64,000 nucleotides of DNA from JAGWBD01 sp965197455 (GCA_965197455.1 OZ240208.1:992001-1056000), one strand, 5' to 3'; counted from the first letter of the stretch, positions 24,381 through 34,672 are shown. Translations and numbers: made by a program. Notes: generated by a model not told the origin, from the letters alone.

Positions 24381-25973
24381 TCAGACGAGGCTGACTGTGG
24401 CAACCATGCCTTCGGGCGTTCTGCCGCCAACACCGGTCACCGCCAGCATCCGGTTGACTGCAGCGAGGTAGGCGCGCACGCTGGCGACAATGACGTCGTT
24501 GTCCGCGCCGTAACCGCCAAAAGAACGATCTTCACCCTCCGGGCTGATGCGCACGGTCACTTCGCCCACCGCATCTATGCCCTCGGTGACGCTGTGCACG
24601 TTGTATTCCAGCAGCGTGTTCGGGGCTTGCACCACATCGTCGACCGCCTTGAAGCAGGCGTCAACCGGCCCGGTCCCCACCGCCGGTTGCACGATGATGC
24701 TGCCGTCTTCACTTTCCAGCTTGACCGTGGCAGTCGGCAGGCCCATGGTGCCGCAGGACACCTGCATGTCAACCAGGCGAAAGAATTCCTGCAAGCCCTG
24801 CGCCTCGTCGGCAACCAGCGCCTCCAGGTCAGCATCCGTCACTGTCTTCTTGGCGTCCGCCAGATCCTTGAAGCGCACAAACACTTTCTTCAGCTCTTCG
24901 CCGTCAATTTCGTAGCCCAGCTCGCGCAGCCGCGCGCGCAGGGCGTGGCGACCGCTGTGTTTGCCCAGCACCAGTTCGCTGGACGCCAGGCCCACATCTT
25001 CCGGCAACATAATTTCGTAGGTGCTGGCCTCTTTCAGGACGCCATCCTGATGGATACCGGCCTCATGCGCGAAGGCGTTGCGACCCACGATGGCCTTGTT
25101 GGCCTGAACCGCCATCCCTGTGTAGTTGCTGACCATGCGGCTGGTTTTGATCAGCTCGCGCGAGATGATATTCGTCTGCACATGGTAGAACTGTGGCCGC
25201 GTGCGCAGCGCCATCACCACTTCTTCCAGGCTGGTGTTGCCCGCCCGCTCGCCGATGCCGTTGAGCGTCACCTCCACCTGCCGCGCACCACCCAGCACAC
25301 CTGCCAGGGTGTTGGCCGTGGCCAGCCCCAGGTCGTTGTGGCAATGCACCGACCAGATGATGCCGCTGCCCGGGCCCCCGCCCGGCGTCTCGGCGATGAG
25401 GGCGGAGATCGTCTCCTGCCATTCTTCCGGGGTCACATAGCCGACCGTGTCGGGGATGTTGAGCGTCGTTGCGCCACAGGCGATGGCCAGCGAGCACACT
25501 TCCACCAGATAGGCCTTGTCCGTGCGCCCGGCATCCATGGGGCTGAACTCGACATCCGCGCACAAACTGCGCGCCAGGGTGACCGCCATGCGGATGACCT
25601 CAAGCCCTTCTTTACGCGTCAGGCCGGTCTGGTGCTTCAAATGAATGTCAGAGGTGCCGAGGAAGGTGTGAATACGCGGTTTGGCCGCCTCCCGCACTCC
25701 TTCCCAGCTGGCCAGGATGTCGGATTCGACCGTCCGTGCCAGGCCGGCGATCACCGGGCCATCTGTCGTGCCCACCTCACGTGCGATGCGCTGCACCGCA
25801 GCCATGTCGTCGGGCGAGGCGGCGGGAAAGCCGGCCTCGATGATGTCCACGCCGAGCCGGGCCAGTTGACGTGCGATCTCCAGTTTTTCTGCGCTGGTCA
25901 GGGTAGCGCCGGGGCTCTGCTCCCCGTCGCGCAGGGTAGTGTCAAAGATTCGTACGACGTTATCGCTATCCAT
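24381..25973 (-). CDS. leuA: 2-isopropylmalate synthase
   Basis: 530 residues; first committed step to leucine, 2-oxoisovalerate plus acetyl-CoA. Motifs: IFDTTLRDGEQSPGATLTSAEK, HCHNDLGLATANTLAG, LNGIGERAGNTSLEEV and LGKHSGRHALRARL. The C-terminal LeuA dimer domain (about 395-530) is the leucine-feedback region. It carries the LeuA signature, in contrast with cimA downstream, so the operon makes both. A 122-base gap separates it from ilvC; AAGGA lies nine bases before the ATG. Confidence 0.95.
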   Translation of the reverse strand: MDSDNVVRIFDTTLRDGEQSPGATLTSAEKLEIARQLARLGVDIIEAGFPAASPDDMAAVQRIAREVGTTDGPVIAGLARTVESDILASWEGVREAAKPRIHTFLGTSDIHLKHQTGLTRKEGLEVIRMAVTLARSLCADVEFSPMDAGRTDKAYLVEVCSLAIACGATTLNIPDTVGYVTPEEWQETISALIAETPGGGPGSGIIWSVHCHNDLGLATANTLAGVLGGARQVEVTLNGIGERAGNTSLEEVVMALRTRPQFYHVQTNIISRELIKTSRMVSNYTGMAVQANKAIVGRNAFAHEAGIHQDGVLKEASTYEIMLPEDVGLASSELVLGKHSGRHALRARLRELGYEIDGEELKKVFVRFKDLADAKKTVTDADLEALVADEAQGLQEFFRLVDMQVSCGTMGLPTATVKLESEDGSIIVQPAVGTGPVDACFKAVDDVVQAPNTLLEYNVHSVTEGIDAVGEVTVRISPEGEDRSFGGYGADNDVIVASVRAYLAAVNRMLAVTGVGGRTPEGMVATVSLV

Positions 25974-26095
25974 GACGGACGATCCTTTCCATTTGCAGCA
26001 CAGGCAATTGTGTAGCCATCACAAGGTCAGCAAGACCGTCTTCAGACATCACATTCGCCCCCTTTCCACGCTGAGCGGCCCGCAAGCCAAAGCGC

Positions 26096-27118
26096 CTAAC
26101 TGCCGCTGCCGGAGCCCTGACGCACTTTTTTTGCAGCCAGGAAAGACATCATGTCGCGCAACTCTTCACCCACCTGCTCAATCAGCAGGCTGTGTTCCTG
26201 CTCGCGCCGTTGCGTGAAGTTGGGCAGGCCGTCGCGGTTCTCCTGCACCCATTGCTGTGCAAACTTGCCGGACTGAATGTCCTGCAGCACGCCGTCCAGG
26301 TCCTCGCTGACCATGCCCTCGATGCGGTCGCCAATTTCGTAGCCGCCATATTCGGCGGTGTTGCTCACGCTGTACCACATGTAGCTCAGGCCGCCTTCAT
26401 AGAGCAGGTCAACGATTAGCTTCAGCTCATGCAGACACTCAAAATAGGCCACTTCAGGCTGATAGCCCGCCTTGACCAGGGTCTGGAAGGCCGCGCGCAC
26501 CAGCGCGGTAACGCCGCCGCACAGGATGACCTGCTCACCAAAGAGGTCAGTCTCGGTTTCTTCGCGGAAGGTCGTTTCAATAACGCCGGCGCGGGTGCAG
26601 CCGATAGCGCGGGCATAGGCCAGGGCCAGGGCTTTCGCATTGCCGGTCGCGTCCTGCTCTACAGCCAGCAGACCAGGGGTGCCGGCGCCTTCGGTGAAGA
26701 TTTCGCGCACACGATGACCCGGCGCCTTGGGCGCAATCATGGTCACGTCCACCGCTACCGGCGGCTTGATCTGGTCAAAGTGGATGTTGAAACCATGCGC
26801 GAACATCAGCATGTTGCCGGCAGACAGATTCGGTTCAATTGACTCTTCATAGACCTGAGCCTGTTTTGTGTCCGGGATCAGCACCATGATGATGTCTGCG
26901 GCGGCCGTGGCCGCGGCCACAGACATGACCTCGAGTCCCTCGGCGGCAGCCTTGGCGCGGCTGCTGCTGCCTTCATGCAGGCCGATGATGACGTGCTGCC
27001 CGTTGTCGCGGGCGTTGAGCGCGTGGGCGTGCCCCTGGCTGCCGTAGCCAATCACCGCGATAGTCTTGCCCTTCAGCAGCCCCAGGTCGGCATCCACGTC
27101 GTAGTAAAGTGTCGCCAT
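26096..27118 (-). CDS. ilvC: ketol-acid reductoisomerase, class I
   Basis: 340 residues. NADPH-dependent isomeroreduction of acetolactate and acetohydroxybutyrate in valine and isoleucine synthesis. The Rossmann motif is VIGYGSQGHAHALN; the following loop (GLHEGSSSRAKA) has the Ser expected for NADP(H). The conserved APKAPGHRVR and AYARAIGCTRAGVIETTF, and the knotted domain with FECLHELKLIVDLLYEGG, are also present. The short class I form fits the length. The last residues form a Gly/Ser tail. It sits 71 bases after ilvN. Confidence 0.96.
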   Translation of the reverse strand: MATLYYDVDADLGLLKGKTIAVIGYGSQGHAHALNARDNGQHVIIGLHEGSSSRAKAAAEGLEVMSVAAATAAADIIMVLIPDTKQAQVYEESIEPNLSAGNMLMFAHGFNIHFDQIKPPVAVDVTMIAPKAPGHRVREIFTEGAGTPGLLAVEQDATGNAKALALAYARAIGCTRAGVIETTFREETETDLFGEQVILCGGVTALVRAAFQTLVKAGYQPEVAYFECLHELKLIVDLLYEGGLSYMWYSVSNTAEYGGYEIGDRIEGMVSEDLDGVLQDIQSGKFAQQWVQENRDGLPNFTQRREQEHSLLIEQVGEELRDMMSFLAAKKVRQGSGSGS

Positions 27119-27189
27119 TCGCTTTCTCTCCGTCCGCCGGGACGCTGACCGCCCTGGCTCATACTTGCCGGCAGAACAGCTCCGCCGGT

Positions 27190-27771
27190 CTACAGGATCG
27201 TCTTTTGCACTCCGTTACTGCGTACGCCGGTGCGCATCGCGGGCGGCTCGTACTGCGTGTCCTGGATGCGGATGCCGCGGCCCATGGCCACGACGCCCGT
27301 GCGTACCATCTCCACGATGCCGATGGGGCGCAGCTCCTCGATCATCTGCTCAACCTGCTCCTCGTGCGCCGTCACCTCGATGATGGCGACCTTGACGCCC
27401 ATGTCAACGATGCGTCCTGGGTAGCGTTCGCAGATTTCAGTGACCTGGTTGCGCGATTCCGGGTCGTCGGTGCGCACCTTGATGAGCGCAAGGTCGCGGC
27501 TGACATGTGGCTCATTCGATACGACCCGCACCTCGATGACATTGACCAGCTTGCGCAGGTTGGCCGCGATGATATGAACATTGGCCAGGCGTGCGTCGAC
27601 GACGATGGTCATACGCGAGATGTGCTGTCTGTGGGTGCGCCCTACGGTCAGACTGTCAATGTTGAAATTGCGCCGCCGGAACAGGCTGGCGATGCGGTTG
27701 AGCACGCCAGGCCGGTTGTCGACCAGAGTGACCAGCGTGTACTTGGTGTCATCCTTAATTATCTCTTTCAT
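27190..27771 (-). CDS. ilvN: acetolactate synthase small (regulatory) subunit
   Basis: 193 residues. An N-terminal ACT domain (TLVTLVDNRPGVLNRIASLFRRR) binds valine for feedback inhibition, followed by a C-terminal ALS_ss domain (about 90-165). Its ATG overlaps the ilvB stop (ATGA), so the two subunits are translationally coupled. It is longer than E. coli IlvN/IlvM and of the usual IlvH type length. The final residues after about 170 are not conserved. Confidence 0.94.
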   Translation of the reverse strand: MKEIIKDDTKYTLVTLVDNRPGVLNRIASLFRRRNFNIDSLTVGRTHRQHISRMTIVVDARLANVHIIAANLRKLVNVIEVRVVSNEPHVSRDLALIKVRTDDPESRNQVTEICERYPGRIVDMGVKVAIIEVTAHEEQVEQMIEELRPIGIVEMVRTGVVAMGRGIRIQDTQYEPPAMRTGVRSNGVQKTIL

Positions 27772-29474
27772 GCCTGTGCCTGCTCCCCCGGCCTGGGCCG
27801 TCGGATCATGGCATGCAGGTCCGCGCCGGAAGGCACCATCGGATAGACGATGTCTTCCTTCTCGATGACGTATTCGATCAGCACCGGCCCGTGCACGCTG
27901 CGAGCAAAGGCCACCGATTCTTCAACTTGACTGCGCTTCGTCACGCGCATGCTGGGTACGCCATAGGCCTCGGCAAACTTGCAGAAGTCCGGGTTGAACA
28001 TGGGCGTCGCGTGGTAGCGTTCCTCATAGAAGAACTCCTGCCACTGGCGCACCATCCCCAGAAAGCCGTTGTTGAGGATGGCGATGTTCACGTCGATGCC
28101 TTCCTGCACCGCCGTCGCCATCTCACACATCGTCATCTGAAAACCGCCATCGCCGACAATCGCCCAGACTTCCTCATCGGGCAGGCCATATTTCGTCCCC
28201 AGGGCCGCCGGCAGGCCGAAACCCATCGTGCCCAGCCCGCCGCTGGTTATCAGAGTCGCCGGCCGTTGATGCGGATAGTACTGCGCCTCCAGCATCTGGT
28301 GTTGACCTACGTCCGTGACCGTGATGGCATTGCCGCCGGTGTGCAGCCACAAATCGTTGATGACCTGGGCCCCCAGCAGACGCGTGCCCGTGTCGTGATG
28401 CAGAATGTCGCGCTCGTTGTCGTCTTCCTGCCAGTCGCGAATGCGCGCCAGCCAGTCGCTGCGTTGACGCTTCTCAATCAGGGGCAGCATCTGTGAAATT
28501 ACCGTGCGCAGGTCCCCGGCGATGCCCACATCCACCTTAACATTCTTGTTCAGCTCCGAAGGATCGATGTCGACATGTATCTTGCGCGACTTCTGTGAAT
28601 AGGTCGCCAGATTGCCGGTGACGCGATCGTCGAATCGCATCCCCAGGGCGATCAGCAAATCCGCTTCCTGAATTGAGAAGTTGGAGGTGGCCGTACCGTG
28701 CATGCCCATCATGCCCAGCGACAGGGGGTGGCTCTCCGGCAGCGCGCCCTTGCCCAGCAGGGTCAGGGCCACCGGCACGCCGGAAACCTCCACCAGATGC
28801 TTCAGCTCGTCCGTGGCGCCTGACATCAATATGCCGTGCCCTGCCAGGATTATTGGACGCTCGGCCTCGTTAATCAGGTGCGCGGCCTCTTCAAGTTCGC
28901 TGCCGGCGGCCTGGATGCGCGGCTGGTAGCCAGGCAAAACGATTTCCCCTTCGGGATACACAAACTCGGTGCTCCCGATCTGAATGTCCTTGGGAATATC
29001 GATCAGCACGGGCCCTGGGCGTCCGCTGCGCGCGATGTGAAAGGCCTCACGCACAATCCACGCCAGCTCGTCAATGTCCATCACCAGGTAGTTGTGCTTG
29101 GTCACTGGCAGACTGACTCCGGTGACATCCGTTTCCTGAAAGGCGTCCGAACCGATAGCGGCGCGCCCCACCTGACCCGTGATGCAGACGATGGGCGAGG
29201 AGTCCATCATCGCCGTCGCCATGCCGGTAACCAGGTTGGTCGCTCCCGGGCCACTGGTCGCAATCGCCACGCCCACACGACCTGTCGCGCGCGCATAGCC
29301 ATCCGCCATGTGCGAGGCGCCCTGTTCGTGCCGCACCAGCACATGGTGAATCTGCGGGTACTTTGTCATGGCATCGTAGGTCGGCAGAATCGCGCCACCC
29401 GGGTAGCCAAACATCACGTCGACGCCCTCACGCAGCAGACACTCCATCAGGATTTCCGAGCCTGTGAGTTCCAT
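27768..29474 (-). CDS. ilvB: acetolactate synthase large (catalytic) subunit
   Basis: 568 residues, ThDP/FAD enzyme making acetolactate or acetohydroxybutyrate. N-terminal VDVMFGYPGGAILPTYDAM, the ThDP glutamate stretch VRHEQGASHMADGYARATG, and the Mg-ThDP motif GDGGFQMTMCEMATAVQEGI with NNGFLGMVRQWQ. Start follows GGAGGG. It is third in transcription order after the leader and ilvE, 20 bases behind ilvE. Confidence 0.96.
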   Translation of the reverse strand: MELTGSEILMECLLREGVDVMFGYPGGAILPTYDAMTKYPQIHHVLVRHEQGASHMADGYARATGRVGVAIATSGPGATNLVTGMATAMMDSSPIVCITGQVGRAAIGSDAFQETDVTGVSLPVTKHNYLVMDIDELAWIVREAFHIARSGRPGPVLIDIPKDIQIGSTEFVYPEGEIVLPGYQPRIQAAGSELEEAAHLINEAERPIILAGHGILMSGATDELKHLVEVSGVPVALTLLGKGALPESHPLSLGMMGMHGTATSNFSIQEADLLIALGMRFDDRVTGNLATYSQKSRKIHVDIDPSELNKNVKVDVGIAGDLRTVISQMLPLIEKRQRSDWLARIRDWQEDDNERDILHHDTGTRLLGAQVINDLWLHTGGNAITVTDVGQHQMLEAQYYPHQRPATLITSGGLGTMGFGLPAALGTKYGLPDEEVWAIVGDGGFQMTMCEMATAVQEGIDVNIAILNNGFLGMVRQWQEFFYEERYHATPMFNPDFCKFAEAYGVPSMRVTKRSQVEESVAFARSVHGPVLIEYVIEKEDIVYPMVPSGADLHAMIRRPRPGEQAQA

Positions 29475-29494
29475 CTCGAACCCTCCTGCTTCTC

Positions 29495-30427
29495 TCAGCT
29501 GACCGGACGGGCCACTTGCACTGGCGTCAGCCAGCTGTGGCGGTCCGGCAACTCACCCGAAGTGATTGCGAAGAACTGATCCTGGGCGGCCCTGGTCAGC
29601 GGCCCACGCTTGCCATCACCAACTTGCAGGCGGTCAATGGAACGCACCGGCGTAATTTCCGCTGCAGTGCCGGTGAAAAAGACTTCATCTGCCAGGTAGA
29701 GCATGTCACGCGAGATGGTCTCGAAGCGCACTTCCACCCCCATGTCGCGGAAGAGGGTCAACACGCTGTCGCGTGTTATGCCCGGCAAAATGCTCGCCCA
29801 GCCGCCAGGTGTGTAGACGACACCATCAACGATGACGAAGACGTTCTCGCCGGCGCCCTCACTGACATTGCCGGCCACGTCCAGGGCCAGACCCTCATCG
29901 AAGCCGTTGTCATGCGCTTCCATGCTGATGAGCTGGCTGTTGACGTATTGACCGCCGATCTTGGCCATGGAGGCTCCGGTATCTGGCGCCAGTCGCCGCC
30001 AGGAACTGACCTGAACATCCACCCCGTGCTCCAGCGCTTCCTTGCCCAGGTAGGCGCCCCATTCCACGGTGAATATCGTCACATCGACCGGGTTCTTGCG
30101 GCCCTCCAGCCCCAGCGGGCCGGCGCCGCGATACACCAGCGGACGAATGTAGCAGGACTGGTGGCCGTTGCGTGCGATGGTCTCAAGGATGGCCGCGTTG
30201 ATTTCGTCTTCGCTGAACGGCAGGTCAAGCCGCGCAATTTTGCTGGAATACATGAGGCGTTTCGTGTGCTCGGCGAGGCGGAAGACTGCTGGCCCGTGCG
30301 GCGTGGTGTAGGCACGAACACCCTCAAATACGCTGGAGCCGTAGTGCAGGGCATGGGTGGAAACATGCACCATCGCGTCTTCCCAGCGCCTGAATTCGCC
30401 GTTGAGCCAGATCCAATCCGCAGTCAT
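29495..30427 (-). CDS. ilvE: branched-chain amino-acid aminotransferase
   Basis: 310 residues, fold-type IV PLP enzyme performing the last step to Val, Leu and Ile. Typical beginning WIWLNGEFRRWEDAMVHVST with HALHYGSSVFEGVRAY, and AGNVSEGAGENVFVI and LPGITRDSVLTLFRDMG near the PLP site. The ATG at 30427 is placed six bases after AGGAG. It is the first structural gene behind the attenuator. Residues near ANSQLISMEAHDNGFDEGL-like stretch (about 165-185) follow the usual catalytic Lys region with AKIGGQYVNS. Confidence 0.95.
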   Translation of the reverse strand: MTADWIWLNGEFRRWEDAMVHVSTHALHYGSSVFEGVRAYTTPHGPAVFRLAEHTKRLMYSSKIARLDLPFSEDEINAAILETIARNGHQSCYIRPLVYRGAGPLGLEGRKNPVDVTIFTVEWGAYLGKEALEHGVDVQVSSWRRLAPDTGASMAKIGGQYVNSQLISMEAHDNGFDEGLALDVAGNVSEGAGENVFVIVDGVVYTPGGWASILPGITRDSVLTLFRDMGVEVRFETISRDMLYLADEVFFTGTAAEITPVRSIDRLQVGDGKRGPLTRAAQDQFFAITSGELPDRHSWLTPVQVARPVS

Positions 30428-30466
30428 CACCGTCTCCTCACTCTTTCGCAAACAGCAACCGCTACT

Positions 30467-30490
30467 AAAAAACCCCCTGTCCGGGGGTTT
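30467..30490 (-). terminator. attenuator terminator of the ilv-leu operon
   Basis: On the minus strand the stem AAACCCCC/GGGGGTTT (30490-30483 with 30477-30470) closes a six-base loop and runs into T's to 30467. It stands 40 bases before the ilvE ATG and 46 bases after the leader-peptide stop, so it must be read through for ilv-leu expression. Confidence 0.88.
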
Positions 30491-30529
30491 GCCTTACCTT
30501 GCCATGCTCTCTGGCATCAGCAACCACCC
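30483..30529 (-). promoter_or_regulatory. possible antiterminator pairing in the ilv leader
   Basis: GGGtGGTT (30529-30522), starting seven bases after the leader stop codon, can pair with AACCCCC (30489-30483), the 5' arm of the terminator, with one bulged T. A small hairpin TGCCA/TGGCA lies between. A ribosome at the stop codon would cover the first element; one stalled at the Val/Leu/Ile codons would leave it free. Inferred from complementarity only. Confidence 0.5.
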
Positions 30530-30535
30530 GTCGCG

Positions 30536-30619
30536 CTATGCGCCGCCAATAATGACGAGAACAAGAACGAGGACTGCTACTACCACATTGCCGCTACCGC
30601 TGAAGGCCCTGCTTCGCAC
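30536..30619 (-). CDS. ilv-leu operon leader peptide (attenuation)
   Basis: 27-residue peptide starting at a GTG seven bases after AGGAG. After MRSRAFSGSGN comes a run VVVAVLVLVLVII, in which 12 of 13 codons are for Val (7), Leu (3) or Ile (2), then GGA and TAG. The run sits between a strong promoter and an intrinsic terminator in front of ilvE. When charged tRNA-Val, -Leu or -Ile is scarce, ribosomes should stall in the run and prevent termination. The amino-acid bias, placement and start signal together make this much more likely than chance. Confidence 0.88.
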   Translation of the reverse strand: MRSRAFSGSGNVVVAVLVLVLVIIGGA

Positions 30620-30657
30620 TGATATACTCCTGCCAATCCTTCCACAAGCACGGGGCC

Positions 30658-30685
30658 ATTGTAACGCAGCAGCGCCGACTGTCAA
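30658..30685 (-). promoter_or_regulatory. promoter of the ilv-leu operon
   Basis: On the minus strand TTGACA (30685-30680), 16 bases, TACAAT (30663-30658). The predicted start near 30651 gives a leader RNA of about 220 bases to ilvE, with the leader-peptide GTG about 32 bases in. Confidence 0.8.
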
Positions 30686-30760
30686 GCATTCGCCTGTGCT
30701 GCCACATTGCCAGCGGCTTTTCTGGCATTCTGCCGATATTTTTCGTTTATACTGCACAGA

Positions 30761-32131
30761 TTACTGCGCCAACAGCGACTGAGCTTCTGCCAGCTGCAGG
30801 GCTACCGCCGCCGGCGCCGTGCCCCCGGCCGAGCTCCGGCTGCGCACTGATGCGCCAAAATCAAACACGTCGTACACGTCATTCCCGAACAGGGAGTTGC
30901 ATTCGCGCAGCGTCGTCAAGGTCAGCTGTGACAGGGGGATGTTCGCCTCGACAGACTTGCGCACCGCTGCCCCCACCGCATGATGCGCCTCGCGGAAAGG
31001 CAGGCCCTGCGCCACCAGATAGTCCGCCAGGTCGGTTGCCAGCAGCTCTTCATCCAGCGCCGCCAGCATACGCACCTCGTTCACCTGCAGTGTATGCACG
31101 ACAGCAGTCAGCACCGGCAGCAGGGCATCCAGTGTGTCAATGGCGTCGAAGAGCGCTTCCTTGTCCTCCTGCAGGTCCTTGTTGTAGGCGCTGGGCAATC
31201 CCTTGAGCGTCGTCAGCATGCCGGTGAGCCGGCCGATGAGCCGGCCGGCCTTGCCGCGCGCCAGCTCCAGCGGATCAGCGTTGCGTTTCTGCGGCATCAG
31301 GCTGGAGCCGGTTCTGTAGCGGTCGTCCAGCGTTAAAAAGCCGAAGAGCGGATTGCAATACAGGATGACGTCCTCGCCAAGGCGACTGAGATGAATGCCC
31401 GTCAACGCCAGCGCGAAAAGCGTCTCGGCCACGAAGTCGCGATCACTGACGCTGTCGAGACTGTTGTGACTGATGCCTTCAAAGCCCAGCTCGCGCGCCA
31501 TGGCATCCCGGTCGACGGCCAGCGGGGTGCCGGCCAGCGCGCCGGAGCCGAGTGGCATAACCGCGGCGTTCTTGCGCGCTGTGGCCAGCCGCTCACGGTC
31601 GCGTTGCAGCATCCAGAAGAAGCTCAGCAGCCAGTGCGCCAGAACAATCGGTTGTGCCGGCTGCAAATGCGTGAAGCCTGGCATCAGGGTCTCAAGCTGA
31701 CCCTCAGCCCGGCTAACCAGCGCGACCTGTAAGTCACGCAGTTGTTCGCTCACCCGCTCGCAGGCGCCCATGCACCAGAGCCGAAAGTCCGTCGCGACCT
31801 GATCATTGCGGCTGCGGCCGGTGTGCAGCTTGCCGCCCAGCGGGCCGACGATTTCAGTAAGACGACGCTCAACGGCTGTGTGAATGTCCTCGTCGTCGGG
31901 CTGCAGCACGAAGACATCTTCTTCAAATTCACGCAGTACCTGCGACAGGCCCTGCACAATTTGCGCGGACTCTTCCGTATTCAGGATGCCTGCGCCCACC
32001 AGCGCCCGCGCCCAGGCCCGGCTGCCGGCGATGTCTTCACGATACATGCGCCGGTCATAGTGGATGCTGTCGTTCAGCGTCCGCAGGTCTTCGTCCGTCG
32101 GCCTGGAAAAACGGCCGCCCCACAAGGCCAT
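30761..32131 (-). CDS. argH: argininosuccinate lyase
   Basis: 456 residues, splits argininosuccinate into arginine and fumarate. Fumarase/aspartase-superfamily signature GSSLMPQKRNADPLELARGK with HTGRSRNDQVATDFRLW and PGFTHLQPAQPIVLAHWLL. Start ATG follows AGGAGG at a good distance. It lies 23 bases behind argG on the same strand, forming an argGH pair. Other arginine genes are not in the window. Its 3' end is 75 bases upstream of the ilv promoter. Confidence 0.96.
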   Translation of the reverse strand: MALWGGRFSRPTDEDLRTLNDSIHYDRRMYREDIAGSRAWARALVGAGILNTEESAQIVQGLSQVLREFEEDVFVLQPDDEDIHTAVERRLTEIVGPLGGKLHTGRSRNDQVATDFRLWCMGACERVSEQLRDLQVALVSRAEGQLETLMPGFTHLQPAQPIVLAHWLLSFFWMLQRDRERLATARKNAAVMPLGSGALAGTPLAVDRDAMARELGFEGISHNSLDSVSDRDFVAETLFALALTGIHLSRLGEDVILYCNPLFGFLTLDDRYRTGSSLMPQKRNADPLELARGKAGRLIGRLTGMLTTLKGLPSAYNKDLQEDKEALFDAIDTLDALLPVLTAVVHTLQVNEVRMLAALDEELLATDLADYLVAQGLPFREAHHAVGAAVRKSVEANIPLSQLTLTTLRECNSLFGNDVYDVFDFGASVRSRSSAGGTAPAAVALQLAEAQSLLAQ

Positions 32132-32154
32132 GTCTGCCTCCTGACCGTTCTGCC

Positions 32155-33402
<1,248 letters not shown>

Positions 33403-33490
33403 CCCTGCCCTCCAGTTTGTCGGGGTCTCGCACGTCCCTGGTGCCATCCTTTTTGAAAGCCTGCTGCCTGCCTGCTATCCGGCCAGGCGC

Positions 33491-34672
33491 TCACTCCAGC
33501 TGCGGCACCATGGCCCGGTGTCGTTCCACCAGCGACCGCAAATGATAAACCAGACGCTCCACATGCGCGCGTGTGCTGTGTTTGCCCAGCACGAAGCGCA
33601 TTTGCCCCATCAGCCGGTCGTTGTCCACACCACAGGCCAACAGCACGTGACTGGGTTCCTGCTGACCGGTGGTGCAGGCGCTGCCACCACTGGCGCAGAT
33701 GCCCAACTCCGCCAGGTCCAGCAGAATCGAATCGCCGTTCAACCAGCGCATCACGAAACTGCTGTGGCTTGCCAGGCGCTGCGTCGGGTGTCCGGTCAGC
33801 GACGCTTCCGGGATGCTCGCCAGCACCTGACCGACCAGCTCGTCGCGCAGTTCGGCCAGACGCGCGCAGGTCTGCTCACGTTCCGCCTCTGCCAGCTCAA
33901 GGGCGCGCGCCAGACCCATGATGAGTGGCAGCGGCTCCGTGCCACTGCGGCGGTGCGCCTGTTGGCCGCCACCCACGATTTGCGCCTTCAGGGCGATCGC
34001 GCGCCGAATCACCAGCAGCCCGATGCCCTTCGGCCCGTAACACTTGTGTCCCGCCAGACTCATCAGGTCGACATTCAGCGCCTGCACATCCAGCGGCAAC
34101 AAGCCGGGCGCCTGCACCGCGTCAGTATGGAACGGCACGCGACGATTCACGCGCTTGATGGCCGCGCCGATGTCAGCAATCGGATTGACGCTGCCAATCT
34201 CGTTGCTGGCATAGAGCACGCTTACCAGCACCGTGTCAGCGCGCATGGCCACCGCAACCTGCTCCGCCGTGACGCAGCCATGGGCGTTTACCGGCAGAAA
34301 AGTGACATCAAAGCCCTCGCTCGCCATTTCCTGGGCGACATCCAGCACGGCGTGATGTTCGGCAGCCGTCGTAATGATGTGATTGCCGCGCCCCCTGGCG
34401 CGCATGGCCTGTGCCACGCCCTTCAGCGCCAGGTTGTCCGCTTCTGTGCCGCCACTGGTGAAGACGAGCTCCGGTGGTCCACCGGCGCGGCAGTTCAGGA
34501 CACTGGCGATGGTTTCGGTTGCGCTCTGAATGGCAGCCTCGGCGGCCTTGCCCACGCCGTGCAGACTGGAGGCGTTGCCGTAAATCTCACCCCAGTAGGG
34601 CTGCATTGCCTCCACCACGCGCGGGTCGGTTGGCGTGGTCGCGCTGTGATCCAGATAGATTTCCCCGTTCAT
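33491..34672 (-). CDS. cysteine desulfurase (NifS/IscS-like)
   Basis: 393 residues, removes sulfur from cysteine via PLP and an active-site Cys. Start YLDHSATTPTDPRVVEAM, PLP Lys210 in LAGHKCYGPKG, and catalytic Cys333 in ASGGSACTTG. Its ATG overlaps the nadB stop (ATGA), which makes it part of the nad operon. In several bacteria a NifS-like protein next to nadB/nadA supplies sulfur for the NadA cluster (the nifS/iscS-like gene beside B. subtilis nadB is an example). That role is likely here. A general Fe-S or tRNA thiolation role cannot be excluded. Confidence 0.92.
   Translation of the reverse strand: MNGEIYLDHSATTPTDPRVVEAMQPYWGEIYGNASSLHGVGKAAEAAIQSATETIASVLNCRAGGPPELVFTSGGTEADNLALKGVAQAMRARGRGNHIITTAAEHHAVLDVAQEMASEGFDVTFLPVNAHGCVTAEQVAVAMRADTVLVSVLYASNEIGSVNPIADIGAAIKRVNRRVPFHTDAVQAPGLLPLDVQALNVDLMSLAGHKCYGPKGIGLLVIRRAIALKAQIVGGGQQAHRRSGTEPLPLIMGLARALELAEAEREQTCARLAELRDELVGQVLASIPEASLTGHPTQRLASHSSFVMRWLNGDSILLDLAELGICASGGSACTTGQQEPSHVLLACGVDNDRLMGQMRFVLGKHSTRAHVERLVYHLRSLVERHRAMVPQLE

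Noticed and set aside
30428..30660. T-box leader before ilvE
   Set aside because: No T-box core sequence or stem I specifier pattern was found; the leader-peptide explanation accounts for the region.
33455..33480. Short CTG/CCTG direct repeats before argG
   Set aside because: Only a few units long, in a high-GC gap; no sign of a functional repeat.
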